Shown here: positions 1 through 9,515 of the stretch, piece after piece
Position numbering within the stretch: position 1 is the stretch's first letter
Layout: each line of letters starts with the position of its first letter
From: Alloprevotella rava
GTDB taxonomy: Bacteria > Bacteroidota > Bacteroidia > Bacteroidales > Bacteroidaceae
Direction: 5' to 3'
DNA: 64,000 nt
Assembly (NCBI RefSeq): GCF_014195585.1
Contig: NZ_JACICA010000003.1
Span: forward strand, 248,001-312,000
Position numbers and translations under genes: made by a program
Notes under the pieces: generated by a model
Told to the model about the DNA's origin: nothing
What the model saw: the letters and a program-made list of their open reading frames with translations, nothing else
The model's database searches: none

Positions 1-14
1 ACTTAAAAACCTAT

Positions 15-338
15 ATGACTACTCCAAACTTAGTTCTCCTTCAGGGCGCTCAAGCTGGCGACGGAGGAATGATGTCCATGCTCATCATGATGGGATTGCT
101 GTTTGCTATTGTTTATTTCTTCATGATTCGCCCGCAAAACAAGAAGCAGAAGGAAATCCAGAAATTTCGCGATGCTCTGAGAGCTGGCGATGAGGTGGTA
201 ACGATTGGCGGAATCCAGGGAACCATCAAGCGCATTGACGACGAAACGAACACCATTATTCTCAATGTGGCTACGGGCGTAGAAATCCGTTTCGACAAGA
301 GTGCTATCATCCCGAAGGGTACTAGCAATAATCGATAA
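15..338 (+). CDS. yajC: Preprotein translocase subunit YajC
   Basis: Small inner-membrane accessory protein of the Sec translocon, associated with SecDF. The 107-aa product has an N-terminal segment rich in Gly/Met, one membrane helix at about residues 19-38, and immediately after it the conserved RPQ-(x)-K-K-Q-K-E cytoplasmic motif (about 39-48). The rest carries the family's GDEVVTIGG and I-DD motifs. Length matches the family. It lies at the window edge, so any upstream partner is not visible. It is followed by a compound terminator-like hairpin before the YbbR gene. In this phylum yajC commonly sits next to ybbR and coaE, as here. Confidence 0.97.
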   Translation: MTTPNLVLLQGAQAGDGGMMSMLIMMGLLFAIVYFFMIRPQNKKQKEIQKFRDALRAGDEVVTIGGIQGTIKRIDDETNTIILNVATGVEIRFDKSAIIPKGTSNNR

Positions 339-355
339 ATAGGGGAGCCTCTCAG

Positions 356-460
356 AGCTCCCTCCATCTCCCCATGACGGGGAGGGCTCAGCATCCTCTT
401 ACAACAAGGAAACGGAGCGCTCCTCTTCAGAGAGAAATGGAGGGAGCTTTTCGTTTTTTT
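356..460 (+). terminator. Compound terminator-like hairpin after yajC
   Basis: Perfect 12-bp inverted arms (356-367 AGCTCCCTCCAT and 437-448 ATGGAGGGAGCT) enclose about 70 nt that itself contains a CTCCCC/GGGGAG hairpin and a GGAGCGCTCC palindrome. A T-rich tract follows (449-460). It could act as a terminator or as an attenuator between yajC and the YbbR gene. Confidence 0.6.
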
Positions 461-479
461 CTTATTCCTGTAATCTCTG

Positions 480-1472
480 ATGGCAATATCCTCTCGAGCA
501 AAGCGATTTCTAAAGTTGGGCATCGCTAAAATATGGAACAAACAGTCTCTGACCTTTCTGTTCTTTTTGGCATTAAGCACCACCTTCTGGGTATTTACGA
601 AACTCAACGACTCCTACCGGCGCGACTATGAAGTGCCTGTTCGCCTAGTCCATGTCCCTAAGAATGTGGTCATCACCTCCGACTTGCCGGAATATATCCA
701 TGTTTCCGTCACAGACAAAGGCTGGGGGCAGCTTGCCTATGAGTATGGAGGTGCAAAAACTCCCATAACAGTCGAGTTTGCCACTTATGCCGGTAGTAAT
801 GGCTACGGCACTATTCCCATCACCGATCTATCGCGCCAGATTCTAGCCCAACTGCCAGCAGGCGCTTCTCTTTCGGGCTTGCGCCCACAATCGCTGGAGT
901 TCTATTTTAATTACGGCGAGCGCAAGCGCGTTCCCGTCCGTTTCAAAGGCAGTATAGAAGCGGCCAATCGCTACTATGTTTCATACATCCACGCCGTACC
1001 TGATTCTGTCACGGTGTATGCACGTCGCAGTATTCTTGATATGTTAACGGCCGTGACCACCAAAGGTGTTTATCTGCGCAACGTTTCTGATACAACGACG
1101 ATGAATGTTGATCTTCAGCCTATCCCTGGCGTTAAATTTATTCCTAATAAAGTCCAACTGAAAATAGGCGTCGACCGATTGGTTGAAAAGACGGTTCAAG
1201 TGCCAGTCCAGCAGGTAAATTTTCCGGCCTCAAAGGTGTTGCGCACTTTCCCTTCGAAAGTAAATGTCACATTCCAAGTGGGTATGGCTATGTACAAGCA
1301 AATTACGAGCGAGAGCTTTGTGCTGGTTATCAACTATGAGGACTTGCTCAACAACCGCACTCCGCGCTGCCATCTCAAGTTGAAAACTATTCCCAACGGT
1401 ATTCGGCAGGTGCGCATCTCTCCTTCTGATGTAGAATATGTCATAGAGGAAATTCCAGCAACCGATGAGTAA
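480..1472 (+). CDS. YbbR-like domain protein
   Basis: 330-aa membrane-anchored protein. Residues about 24-43 form one hydrophobic helix, and the remainder is extracytoplasmic with repeated YbbR-type beta domains (for example the stretches beginning near residues 50, 145 and 235). YbbR proteins in Firmicutes (CdaR) modulate a diadenylate cyclase. In Bacteroidales the role is not established and no cyclase gene is adjacent here, so I do not transfer that function. The stop overlaps the coaE start by 8 bp, which indicates translational coupling. Confidence 0.85.
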   Translation: MAISSRAKRFLKLGIAKIWNKQSLTFLFFLALSTTFWVFTKLNDSYRRDYEVPVRLVHVPKNVVITSDLPEYIHVSVTDKGWGQLAYEYGGAKTPITVEFATYAGSNGYGTIPITDLSRQILAQLPAGASLSGLRPQSLEFYFNYGERKRVPVRFKGSIEAANRYYVSYIHAVPDSVTVYARRSILDMLTAVTTKGVYLRNVSDTTTMNVDLQPIPGVKFIPNKVQLKIGVDRLVEKTVQVPVQQVNFPASKVLRTFPSKVNVTFQVGMAMYKQITSESFVLVINYEDLLNNRTPRCHLKLKTIPNGIRQVRISPSDVEYVIEEIPATDE

Positions 1473-2091
1473 CCGTCCCTTTAGTGTAGCCGTGACGGGC
1501 GGCATAGGTAGTGGAAAAAGCTATATCTGCCGCCAACTTGCGGACGCAGGCTTCCCCGTGTTCTATTGTGATGAGGAAGCGCGGCGCATCATTATTGCCG
1601 ATGCCGATGTGCGGCAGCAGCTGACGGCTTTGATAGGGGAGGAGCTCTATACTCCAGAGGGAACTTTGCAGAAACCAGTCCTCCGTGCCTGGCTCTGCCG
1701 CGGAGCGGAGAACGCCGCTCAGGTCGATGCGATTGTGTGGCCCAGCGTGGCCAATGCCTTTAAGGCGTGGGTTGCTCAGCAAGCAGCTGAGTTGGTTTTT
1801 ATGGAGTGTGCGCTCCTTTTCGAGAGTGGTTTCGACCAACTTGTCCATCGCACGGTGATGGTGAGTGCTCCCGATGACATGCGCCTTTCTCGCGTGATGC
1901 AGCGCGATAATGTTGCGCTCGAAACAGTCCATAAATGGATGGCGCTGCAAATGTCCGAATCAGAAAAGATAGCCCGCGCAGATTTTGTTATCTCAAACGA
2001 CGGCGTTACTCCGCCCAACCTCGACGGCCTTCTCCAGCAGCTGTTGGCAGAAGCCTCAAAGGAAGCCACCGCTAACAGAAGTAAGTGCTAA
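1465..2091 (+). CDS. coaE: Dephospho-CoA kinase
   Basis: Catalyses the last step of coenzyme A synthesis, ATP-dependent phosphorylation of the 3'-OH of dephospho-CoA, in the cytoplasm. The 208-aa protein begins with the P-loop GGIGSGKS at residues 12-19 and carries family motifs in the middle (DADVRQQL, VFMECALLFESGFD, QRDN) and C-terminal part (ADFVISNDG). Length fits the family (about 200 aa). It overlaps the end of the YbbR gene by 8 bp, so the two are almost certainly one transcript. Confidence 0.95.
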   Translation: MSNRPFSVAVTGGIGSGKSYICRQLADAGFPVFYCDEEARRIIIADADVRQQLTALIGEELYTPEGTLQKPVLRAWLCRGAENAAQVDAIVWPSVANAFKAWVAQQAAELVFMECALLFESGFDQLVHRTVMVSAPDDMRLSRVMQRDNVALETVHKWMALQMSESEKIARADFVISNDGVTPPNLDGLLQQLLAEASKEATANRSKC

Positions 2092-2157
2092 ATTTCTCCA
2101 ATTCCAGAAATATATATATCTTCGCAAACCAAATTTTGACTTAATAAACGAAAGAAA

Positions 2158-2577
2158 ATGAAGGATACTATTCTCTCTATCTCCGGACGTCCCGGTCTTT
2201 TCCGCCTTGTTGCTCAAGGTCATGGTAATCTCATCGTAGAAAACATTCTGGATAAGAAGCGCTCTGCGGCAGGTGGTCGTGACCGCGTTACTTCCCTCAA
2301 TGATGTTTCTATGTATACCGACGAGGACGATGTAGTCCTGACGCAGGTGTTTGAAAATATCTTCAAGGCCACCGAAGGTAAGAAAGCGTCCATTGATTAT
2401 AAGCGTGCCTCTGAGGCAGAAATGCGCGATTTCATGGCTACGGCTCTGCCAAACTACGACCGCGATCGTGTACACGTTAGTGATATGCGCAAATTGGTCC
2501 AGTGGTATAATATTCTTATCGAAGCCGGCGTAACGGAATTTGCAGAAGAAGCTGCCGCTACAGAGGACAATGAATAA
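2158..2577 (+). CDS. DUF5606 family protein
   Basis: 139-aa soluble protein beginning MKDTILSISGRPGLFRL, a signature of the Bacteroidota DUF5606 family, which is often found beside coaE. Function unknown. A TATATCTTCG sequence about 40 bp upstream resembles a weak -7 box, so it may have its own promoter. The stop codon region overlaps the next gene's start (ATGAATAA arrangement), implying coupled translation with the following hypothetical protein. Confidence 0.85.
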   Translation: MKDTILSISGRPGLFRLVAQGHGNLIVENILDKKRSAAGGRDRVTSLNDVSMYTDEDDVVLTQVFENIFKATEGKKASIDYKRASEAEMRDFMATALPNYDRDRVHVSDMRKLVQWYNILIEAGVTEFAEEAAATEDNE

Positions 2578-3181
2578 AACAGGTGCTCAATCGGAGCGCG
2601 CGGCACAGACTTTCAGCACCAACGTTATCCTTGTGGATGCCGATCATGTTGATGATGTCGTGCTGAATCTTACGGCAAATTTTGAGCGCATGCTCAATCG
2701 CCGATTGCCAAAAGCAGATCTGCCACGCTGGCTGAACTGCTTGGCGCTTGACGGAGGGCTCAGACCGGGCAACAATGCCATACAGGTGATTTTCCTTCAT
2801 AAGAAGGAGAACCAGGCTCTCAAGCATTTTGTTCCCGCTCATTATGCCAACGACCTCGACGGTAAGGCTTTTACCGACTCGCTGGGAGAATTCACGCTCC
2901 ACAGTGCAGCCGTGCCCGAATTGAGTAGTTCTGAGGAAATGTTTCTCCATACGCTTGACGAACTTCTCAAATCCGCCACCACGGAGCGCCTTATGATTGT
3001 CGGGAATATGGATAGCGAGGAAACAGCAGCAGCCATCAAGCGTTGCATAGCTCAATCCCCGCAACAAAAAAGTATAACACTGTTCGCCATGGAACCCGTA
3101 GCGGGTCGTGGTTTTATGCAGGAAATTCTTGGATATTCGCTGATGAATGCGCTTGGCATCAAAGGAAGCGAATTTGCATGA
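2570..3181 (+). CDS. Conserved hypothetical protein (possibly DUF6621)
   Basis: 203-aa soluble protein. I start it at ATG 2570, which overlaps the DUF5606 stop, rather than at an upstream in-frame ATG at 2540 inside that gene. The sequence has alternating beta/alpha character (NVILVDADHVDDVVLNL, NAIQVIFLHKK, RLMIVGNMDSEE) and no recognisable catalytic motif. I associate it only tentatively with the Bacteroidales family DUF6621. It is likely co-expressed with DUF5606. Confidence 0.75.
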   Translation: MNKTGAQSERAAQTFSTNVILVDADHVDDVVLNLTANFERMLNRRLPKADLPRWLNCLALDGGLRPGNNAIQVIFLHKKENQALKHFVPAHYANDLDGKAFTDSLGEFTLHSAAVPELSSSEEMFLHTLDELLKSATTERLMIVGNMDSEETAAAIKRCIAQSPQQKSITLFAMEPVAGRGFMQEILGYSLMNALGIKGSEFA

Positions 3182-3186
3182 TAATT

Positions 3187-3310
3187 ACAGAGAAGGTGAG
3201 GACGCAGCTGGTGGGAGATTTCCCAAAGGCTTGCGATGGTCGAAACGACTAGCTACGTTAGTGGTTTAATGTTTCCGACAGCGTTCCCCACCTTCTCTGT
3301 TCTTTTTTTA
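3187..3310 (+). terminator. Long structured terminator or small RNA
   Basis: Perfect 12-bp arms ACAGAGAAGGTG (3187-3198) and CACCTTCTCTGT (3289-3300) are extended inside by ACGC/GCGT. They enclose small hairpins (GGGA-TCCC, GTCG-aaa-CGAC, CTA-TAG) and are followed by a run of seven T. It begins directly after the preceding stop codon. It may be only an elaborate terminator, but the multi-branched shape also suits a small processed RNA. Confidence 0.55.
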
Positions 3311-3456
3311 TTTGTGCGCGAAAGGCAATAAGGAAGTTGCAGCATGGACGACTCCTTTTTATCGCGTTGATAGGGGTAGGCTTCATTTCCTGCCTTCTTA
3401 CCTTTTATGGAAACATTCAATTTTGAAATACCTAACATCAAACAAATAAAAACCTT

Positions 3457-6363
3457 ATGAAATTATCACTGAAACTTGAGTGCTTGCTTATTTTCTGCTT
3501 GATCGCGCTGACTGGCTGGGCAGATGCCATTCAGGGGAGTACGACGGAGCCTGCTTCTGGTAAGCCGGAGCATCGTTACATCCTTGCTAATGGTCAGGGC
3601 TACTATGTCAACAAAAATTTAGCACCTACTTCTACGCCAGCCAACCGCGCAGTTTTTGCCATGTATGCCGTGGACGGAAAGGCAGATGCCTACTATCTCT
3701 ACAATGTAACGGCAAGTAAATGGGTGAGCTATATGAAGGCTGCCACTTACAACAATCAGACGGGCTTCCTTCAACTTTCGGCTGAAAAACCCGATGGAGC
3801 TTACTTCCGTTTCGATAATTACGCTGGTGGATACTATCAGATTCAGCCCTACACCACGGGAGGTACCAATGAGAAGTATTTGAACTGGTTCAAAGGCATC
3901 GGTCCTGACAATCCTTTGGACGGTAATGTCTCTTTGGGTCTTTGGCAGGATAGCGGATCTAAGGATGCTGGTAGTCGTTGGACCTTTACGGCCGTCGATG
4001 TGGAGCATACCTGGACACTATTCTCTGCTGGAATGCCCTCCAATGCTGTTATCAAGGTGGGCGACACGGAGTATCGCGGAGTGAATGCGCAAGGCGATAC
4101 GCATTTCCGCGCAGCTTATGTTGATGAGAGTGAAGTTTCTGTGATATGCGGCGGCGGTTATGTCTACACGCTTGTGGTAGATAATGCCAACCACCAAATA
4201 AACGTTGATTTCGTACAATTGTTCAATCCGACGGCATCTCCCACGGTGGAAGAGAAATATCTCTATTTGCTCAAGATGCCCGCAGCCTATGTCGGGACAA
4301 ACGGAGGAAACCTTTTGGGTGTTACCAAGAAATCGGCCGCCGATCGTTTTCTTCTGATTGAAGATGCCGCCCGTTTGGGACAATATTATATATATGACCA
4401 AACCAGTGCAGCTTGGATTTCTTACAGTTCTGCAACTATCGGTTCAACGGCTAAGCAGCAGAGCGAAAGCAAAGTGACGGTGGAAACCTCCAAGGCTTCG
4501 GCAAAAACGTGGCAACTACGTTTGCGTCGCGATGGGGCAAGTGTCAGCATTTTTCCGGGAGAACTCTCTGAAATTTCGGGAGCTTCGCCAGCGTGGAACT
4601 TTACGGGTGGCGTATCCCAAAATGTTGTTCTCAATTTGTGGCGTGCTGATGATGGCAACAGTGCTTGGCTCATCGAAGATCCTTCGGTCGGTTCGTTAGC
4701 TTGTGCCACAACGCTATTCTCCGAATCAGGCAAAGAATTTATGCACAAGATTGTACCCAACGAAGGTGAGACTGTAGTGGGCGTCGACTTTGGCAACCTG
4801 ACCACTCTGAAGCTCTACGACGACCGCCTCACTGTTGGAAATTCCTATAAGTATGTATATGGCAAAGCTCCCGAGGCAGAAGGCGAGTATAATTATGTGG
4901 TGAAACTGAAAACTACCGACGGCGATGAAAGCAGCGTTGCTGTGCGCCTCACGGTGAGTAGCCACTTGCAGTCGCCCACACCAATGATGGGCTGGCTCAC
5001 CTGGAACTGGTTTGCCCGCGCCATTAGCCACGACAAGATTTTGGCCGTAGTGGAAGGTATGCAGAATAAGGGGCTTATCGATGCAGGTTATTCTACCATC
5101 GTGCTGGACGACTGTTGGGCAAAACCCGAAAGCGATAAATCGAAACTCACTTATGATCCTGCCAAATTCCCCAGTGGAATCAGTGGGTTTAAGGCCGCGT
5201 GTCAAGCCGTCAATCCTAAAGTGAAAATCGGTATTTATAGTGATGCCGGTAGCATGACTTGCGAAAGATATCAGCCTGGTAGTTATGGTTTTGAAAAAGA
5301 ACATCTTGCCCTTTTCGACAGTTGGGGCGTTGATATGCTTAAGTACGACTTCTGTAATAGCGAAAACTCTGCTTTCGCCAGCTATAAGGCGATGGGAGCA
5401 GCTGTAAAGCGTCTCAATGAATCGCGTGTAGGACGCACTCCCTTTGTCTTTAATATCTGCGAATGGGGTTCCAACAAACCCTGGACATGGGGCGCAGAAG
5501 CTGGCGGAAGTAGTTGGCGTGCCACATCAGACGTACGCGAAAGTTGGATAGGTAGTTTCGGTCTTCCAGGTGTGTTGGGTGCAACAGATGTTGTACGCAA
5601 TCTGTGGATGTATGCCGGCGTTAACCGCTTCAACGATCTTGACATGATGTGTATCGGTCTTCACGGCTTGGGCGGTCCGAGTAACTATACTGTCGGCCAT
5701 CAGCAGAACGGCGGTGTCATCACAGGTCTGACGGCCGAACAAGCTCGCTCGCAGATGAGCCTTTGGTGTATGTTTGCCAGTCCGCTTTCTCTCTCCTGCG
5801 ACTTCCGCAACACGCCCGCCGCTGAGAGCAATGGCTCGGCCGGCACACTTCCCAAACCGCTCATCACAGCCGACGACTTGGCTACGCTGAAGAACCCTGC
5901 CATTATTGCCATCAATCAAGATGCGCTCGGTCAGCAAGCTGAATACATGAAGAGCCTAAGTACGGGCACGACGAACTTTTCCAATACTGGCTACGATGTT
6001 TATCTGAAAGATTTGACCGAAGGCCGCAAAGCCGTGGCTGTGGTCAATCGTGGCGGAAGTGTGGTGACACCTCCCGCTCTCCCGCTTTCAGCTCTCTATA
6101 TGAACGCTGCGGCGACCTACATGAGTAAGGATGTTTGGAGCGGAGCAGAGAAAGAAATCAGCGGAGTACTCTCCGTGGGACAGTTGAAGCCTTATGAAAC
6201 GAAAGTGTTTGTGCTGACTGAAAAATCAGCGACTACGGGGCTTCACAACACGGCTCTGACAAGTAGCAATGCTGCTCCTATTTACGACCTCTCCGGACGT
6301 CAGCTTCGCTCTGTGGAGAGAGGCCAACTCTATATCCAGGGTGGCGATAAACTCATGAAGTAA
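3457..6363 (+). CDS. Secreted GH27 alpha-galactosidase (melibiase)
   Basis: 968-aa exported glycoside hydrolase predicted to release terminal alpha-galactose (family GH27). A Sec signal peptide covers about residues 1-24. Residues 25-500 form N-terminal beta-rich, presumably carbohydrate-binding or accessory modules. The TIM-barrel starts at PMMGWLTWNW (about 508). Nucleophile Asp631 lies in KYDFC, acid/base Asp692 in WRATSDV, and NDLDM near 726-730 matches the family's NDPDM. The C-terminus (about 940-968, IYDLSGRQL then GxxYIQGGDK) resembles the short tail common on Prevotella secreted proteins, possibly a type IX sorting-like signal. A near-consensus -7 box (CAATTTTG, 3418-3425) precedes it. 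No SusC/D partners lie nearby. Confidence 0.93.
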   Translation: MKLSLKLECLLIFCLIALTGWADAIQGSTTEPASGKPEHRYILANGQGYYVNKNLAPTSTPANRAVFAMYAVDGKADAYYLYNVTASKWVSYMKAATYNNQTGFLQLSAEKPDGAYFRFDNYAGGYYQIQPYTTGGTNEKYLNWFKGIGPDNPLDGNVSLGLWQDSGSKDAGSRWTFTAVDVEHTWTLFSAGMPSNAVIKVGDTEYRGVNAQGDTHFRAAYVDESEVSVICGGGYVYTLVVDNANHQINVDFVQLFNPTASPTVEEKYLYLLKMPAAYVGTNGGNLLGVTKKSAADRFLLIEDAARLGQYYIYDQTSAAWISYSSATIGSTAKQQSESKVTVETSKASAKTWQLRLRRDGASVSIFPGELSEISGASPAWNFTGGVSQNVVLNLWRADDGNSAWLIEDPSVGSLACATTLFSESGKEFMHKIVPNEGETVVGVDFGNLTTLKLYDDRLTVGNSYKYVYGKAPEAEGEYNYVVKLKTTDGDESSVAVRLTVSSHLQSPTPMMGWLTWNWFARAISHDKILAVVEGMQNKGLIDAGYSTIVLDDCWAKPESDKSKLTYDPAKFPSGISGFKAACQAVNPKVKIGIYSDAGSMTCERYQPGSYGFEKEHLALFDSWGVDMLKYDFCNSENSAFASYKAMGAAVKRLNESRVGRTPFVFNICEWGSNKPWTWGAEAGGSSWRATSDVRESWIGSFGLPGVLGATDVVRNLWMYAGVNRFNDLDMMCIGLHGLGGPSNYTVGHQQNGGVITGLTAEQARSQMSLWCMFASPLSLSCDFRNTPAAESNGSAGTLPKPLITADDLATLKNPAIIAINQDALGQQAEYMKSLSTGTTNFSNTGYDVYLKDLTEGRKAVAVVNRGGSVVTPPALPLSALYMNAAATYMSKDVWSGAEKEISGVLSVGQLKPYETKVFVLTEKSATTGLHNTALTSSNAAPIYDLSGRQLRSVERGQLYIQGGDKLMK

Positions 6364-6411
6364 GTCATTGTGCGCTGTCTTTTGCGACAGCCCTCTCTTT
6401 AGATGATTCTC

Positions 6412-6462
6412 AACGAACTGCATCCCTATTCCGCAAAGGAATTTAGGTGCAGTTCGTTTTTT
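6412..6462 (+). terminator. Rho-independent terminator after GH27 gene
   Basis: 11-bp perfect arms AACGAACTGCA (6412-6422) and TGCAGTTCGTT (6448-6458) with an inner ATTCC-gcaaa-GGAAT stem, followed by six T. A smaller hairpin GCTGTC/GACAGC lies just upstream (about 6373-6391). Confidence 0.85.
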
Positions 6463-6584
6463 GTAGCTTGCCTTGTGCAGTCCCTTTTCTTGTCAATTGT
6501 TTTCGTGTTTTAGAGCACCGAGAATGGCTTGAAATCCAAGTTGAAGTAAAGAGTCCTCAGTACAGTCCGACTTGTCTGACCTGT

Positions 6585-6672
6585 CCGATAAGGATATTCA
6601 CGAATAGCCTTATTGCGTCAGCTGACACAATAAGGCTGTCGGCTGACAGAATAAGGAAATCTGCGGAGACGA
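6585..6672. repeat. AATAAGG/GTCAGCTGAC intergenic repeat, copy 1
   Basis: Contains GATAAGG, CCTTATTG, GTCAGCTGACACAATAAGG, GTCGGCTGACAGAATAAGG in alternating orientations. It lies in the 650-bp gap between the GH27 gene and the saccharopine-dehydrogenase-family gene. Apart from the terminator, this repeat and the promoter at 6955-6986, I see nothing in the gap. Confidence 0.8.
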
Positions 6673-6954
6673 ATAGGCTTTTAATCTGCTAAAACCGACA
6701 AAATGCTGACTTTTCCCTCGAAAACACGAGAATCTTTGAGAAAATTTCCAATTTTTCCCTGTCATTTTCTGGCGCAGTCCACCCGATTTTCCGCAGAAAG
6801 CTTGTGTTTTGAATTTATTAAGACTTTTCTCGTCCTTTACCAATGTAAAGGAAAGCGACAGTAAGAGAGTTTCGCTTTAGCTATGAGAGTGTTGCTCGAT
6901 TGTTGGCTTTCTCAAAAGTATCAGAAAAGAAGGCCGTCTTTTTCAATAAGCGCG

Positions 6955-6986
6955 TTGGAAAATGTCACCGAAAAAAGTTATCTTTG
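6955..6986 (+). promoter_or_regulatory. Bacteroidetes-type promoter for the carboxynorspermidine dehydrogenase gene
   Basis: -33 TTGG (6955-6958) and a perfect -7 box TATCTTTG (6979-6986), about 31 bp before the start codon. Confidence 0.75.
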
Positions 6987-7017
6987 CGCATAATTTATCA
7001 ACAAAAAAACAGACGAT

Positions 7018-8232
7018 ATGGGAAGAGTCATTATCATCGGTGCAGGAGGTGTTGCTACTGTTGCAGCGATTAAGGTTGCTAAGAATGCAGATGTCTTTAC
7101 TGACGTGATGATAGCCAGTCGTACGCTGGCAAAGTGTGATGCAATCGTTGCATCGATAGCAGAAAAAGTGGGCGCAGAGCGCGCAAAGAATTTCCAAACG
7201 GCACAAGTGGATGCGGACAATACTCCCGAGCTGGTGCGCCTCTTTGAAGGTTTCAAACCCGACTTGGTGATGAATCTCGCGCTGCCTTATCAGGATCTGA
7301 CCATTATGGACGCTTGCTTGGAGTATGGTTGCTCTTATCTGGACACGGCCAACTACGAGCCGAAAGATGAGGCGCATTTTGAATACAGCTGGCAGTGGGC
7401 TTACCGCGAACGCTTCGAGAAAGCCGGACTTACGGCCATTTTGGGCTGCGGCTTCGACCCGGGCGTGACGAGCATCTTCACGGCTTACGCTGCAAAGCAT
7501 CATTTCGATGAAATCCAGTATCTCGACATCGTTGATTGCAACGCTGGTAACCATCACAAGGCTTTTGCCACTAACTTCAATCCAGAAATCAATATCCGTG
7601 AGATTACGCAGAAAGGTCTCTATTATGAGGACGGAAAATGGGTGGAGACCGAGCCGCTCGAAATCCATAAGACACTGACCTATCCCAACGTAGGGCCGAA
7701 GGAGAGCTACCTCCTCCACCACGAAGAATTGGAGAGTCTCGTGCTCAACTTCCCCACGATTCGCCGCGGTCGTTTCTGGATGACTTTCGGACAGGAATAC
7801 CTCACTCACTTGCGCGTGATTCAGGACATCGGTATGGCAAGCATCAAGCCCATCAATTATGAGGGCAAAGAGATTGTGCCGTTGCAGTTCTTAAAGGCCG
7901 TTCTTCCCAATCCGCAGGAACTGGGTTCTAACTACGACGGCGAGACAAGTATCGGCTGCCGTATTCGCGGTTTGAAGGACGGTAAGGAAGAAACTTACTA
8001 TGTCTACAACAACTGCTCTCACCAAGCTGCTTACGAAGAAACAGGTATGCAGGGCGTGAGCTACACTACGGGTGTGCCAGCTTGCATCGGTGCATGTCTC
8101 TTCATGCAAGGACTTTGGAAGAAAGCCGGTGTGTACAACGTGGAAGAGTTTGATCCAGATCCTTTCATGGAAGAACTCAACAAGCAGGGGCTGCCTTGGC
8201 ATGAAATCTTTGGCGGCGACCTGGAGTTATAG
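7018..8232 (+). CDS. Carboxynorspermidine dehydrogenase (saccharopine dehydrogenase family)
   Basis: 404-aa cytoplasmic NAD(P)H-dependent enzyme. The N-terminal Rossmann motif GAGGVATVAA (residues about 8-17) and the overall sequence match the carboxynorspermidine/carboxyspermidine dehydrogenase (CANSDH) group of the saccharopine dehydrogenase family, which condenses aspartate semialdehyde with a diamine in polyamine synthesis. The next enzyme (CANSDC decarboxylase) is not in this window. Single-gene unit with its own promoter. The alternative name is simply saccharopine dehydrogenase-like oxidoreductase. CANSDH is the usual assignment in Bacteroidales. Confidence 0.87.
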   Translation: MGRVIIIGAGGVATVAAIKVAKNADVFTDVMIASRTLAKCDAIVASIAEKVGAERAKNFQTAQVDADNTPELVRLFEGFKPDLVMNLALPYQDLTIMDACLEYGCSYLDTANYEPKDEAHFEYSWQWAYRERFEKAGLTAILGCGFDPGVTSIFTAYAAKHHFDEIQYLDIVDCNAGNHHKAFATNFNPEINIREITQKGLYYEDGKWVETEPLEIHKTLTYPNVGPKESYLLHHEELESLVLNFPTIRRGRFWMTFGQEYLTHLRVIQDIGMASIKPINYEGKEIVPLQFLKAVLPNPQELGSNYDGETSIGCRIRGLKDGKEETYYVYNNCSHQAAYEETGMQGVSYTTGVPACIGACLFMQGLWKKAGVYNVEEFDPDPFMEELNKQGLPWHEIFGGDLEL

Positions 8233-8339
8233 GATATAATTAAGGAGTCGTTGCTGCGGAAGTTCTCCGCATTGCTCTCATGTAGAGAGGAGCGGGCAAC
8301 TGTCCATGGATGATTCCTACAGATATAGATATTAACTTA

Positions 8340-8483
8340 TAAACTAAAGAGTGCCCTCTTCGGGTGGCCTTCAGAATTTTCCCCTTCGGGCGAAAAGGCG
8401 GGGCAGCTATGGGTTACAGAACATTCCCTTTAGCAGGGAGGACAATGCGACCTTTGGGTGAGGGCACACATTCATTTCCTTAT
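8340..8483 (+). promoter_or_regulatory. Hairpin-rich leader of recA
   Basis: Contains CCC-TCTTCG-GGG-like and CCC-TTCG-GGC hairpins with UUCG-type loops (8351-8398) and a CCC-TTTAGCA-GGG hairpin (about 8428-8440) immediately before the recA start. I see no LexA-like box that I can name. The potential for alternative starts at 8364, 8409 or 8448 makes a leader peptide possible. Confidence 0.35.
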
Positions 8484-9515
8484 ATGGCAAAAAAAGAAGA
8501 ATTGGAAGCTTCAGCAGCTAGCGAAAAGCTGAAAGCACTACAAGCCGCGATGGCCAAGATTGAGAAAGATTTTGGTAAAGGCTCTATCATGAAGCTCGGC
8601 GATGATAAAATTGAAAATGTAGGAGTGATTCCAACGGGAAGTGTTGCACTGAATGCTGCATTGGGCGTGGGCGGTTATCCCAAAGGCCGAATCATTGAGA
8701 TCTATGGACCAGAAAGTTCTGGTAAGACTACGCTGGCTATCCACGCTATTGCTGAGGCACAGAAGAAAGGCGGCATCGCTGCTTTTATTGATGCAGAGCA
8801 TGCTTTCGACCGTTTCTATGCAAAGAAATTAGGTGTTGATATCGACAATTTGCTGATTTCTCAGCCCGACAACGGTGAGCAGGCACTCGAGATTGCGGAT
8901 CAACTGATTCGTTCGAGTGCTGTGGATGTGGTTGTTGTTGACTCCGTGGCCGCTCTGACCCCGAAGGCTGAGATAGAAGGCGATATGGGCGATAATAAAG
9001 TGGGCTTGCAGGCTCGCTTGATGAGCCAAGCGTTGCGTAAACTAACGTCGACTATCAGCAAGACCAACACAACGTGTATCTTCATCAATCAGTTGCGCGA
9101 GAAAATCGGTGTGATGTTCGGTAATCCCGAAACGACCACTGGCGGTAACGCACTGAAATTCTACGCCAGTGTGCGTTTAGACATACGCCGCGTAACGACG
9201 CTGAAGGACGGAGACCAAGCTGTTGGCAACCAAGTACGCGTGAAGGTGGTGAAGAATAAGGTGGCACCTCCCTTCCGTAAGGCCGAATTTGAAATTACTT
9301 TCGGAAATGGTATCAGTCATATAGGCGAGGTGGCCGACTTGGGCGTTGAATACGGCGTTATCACAAAGAGCGGTTCTTGGTTTAGCTATGGAGAAACGCG
9401 TCTCTGCCAGGGGCGTGAGGCTCTCAAGAAGCTGCTGGGCGACAACCCTGAACTCTGCGACGAAATAGAGCAGAAAATCACCGCTGCTATGCAGCCAAAG
9501 AACGACGAAGAGTAA
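8484..9515 (+). CDS. recA: Recombinase RecA
   Basis: 343-aa strand-exchange protein and SOS co-protease. Walker A GPESSGKT is at residues 75-82, [17 protein letters not shown] and [26 protein letters not shown] follow, and [17 protein letters not shown] is the L2 region. I choose ATG 8484 (MAKKEELE) because it gives the normal RecA N-terminus. The frame is open upstream to 8364, but those 40 residues fall in a hairpin-rich leader and do not look like RecA. A hairpin terminator follows the gene. Confidence 0.97.
   Translation: MAKKEELEASAASEKLKALQAAMAKIEKDFGKGSIMKLGDDKIENVGVIPTGSVALNAALGVGGYPKGRIIEIYGPESSGKTTLAIHAIAEAQKKGGIAAFIDAEHAFDRFYAKKLGVDIDNLLISQPDNGEQALEIADQLIRSSAVDVVVVDSVAALTPKAEIEGDMGDNKVGLQARLMSQALRKLTSTISKTNTTCIFINQLREKIGVMFGNPETTTGGNALKFYASVRLDIRRVTTLKDGDQAVGNQVRVKVVKNKVAPPFRKAEFEITFGNGISHIGEVADLGVEYGVITKSGSWFSYGETRLCQGREALKKLLGDNPELCDEIEQKITAAMQPKNDEE

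Noticed and set aside
6943-7809. 288-aa open frame on the minus strand
   Set aside because: Antisense to the carboxynorspermidine dehydrogenase gene and covers its promoter; no domain features.
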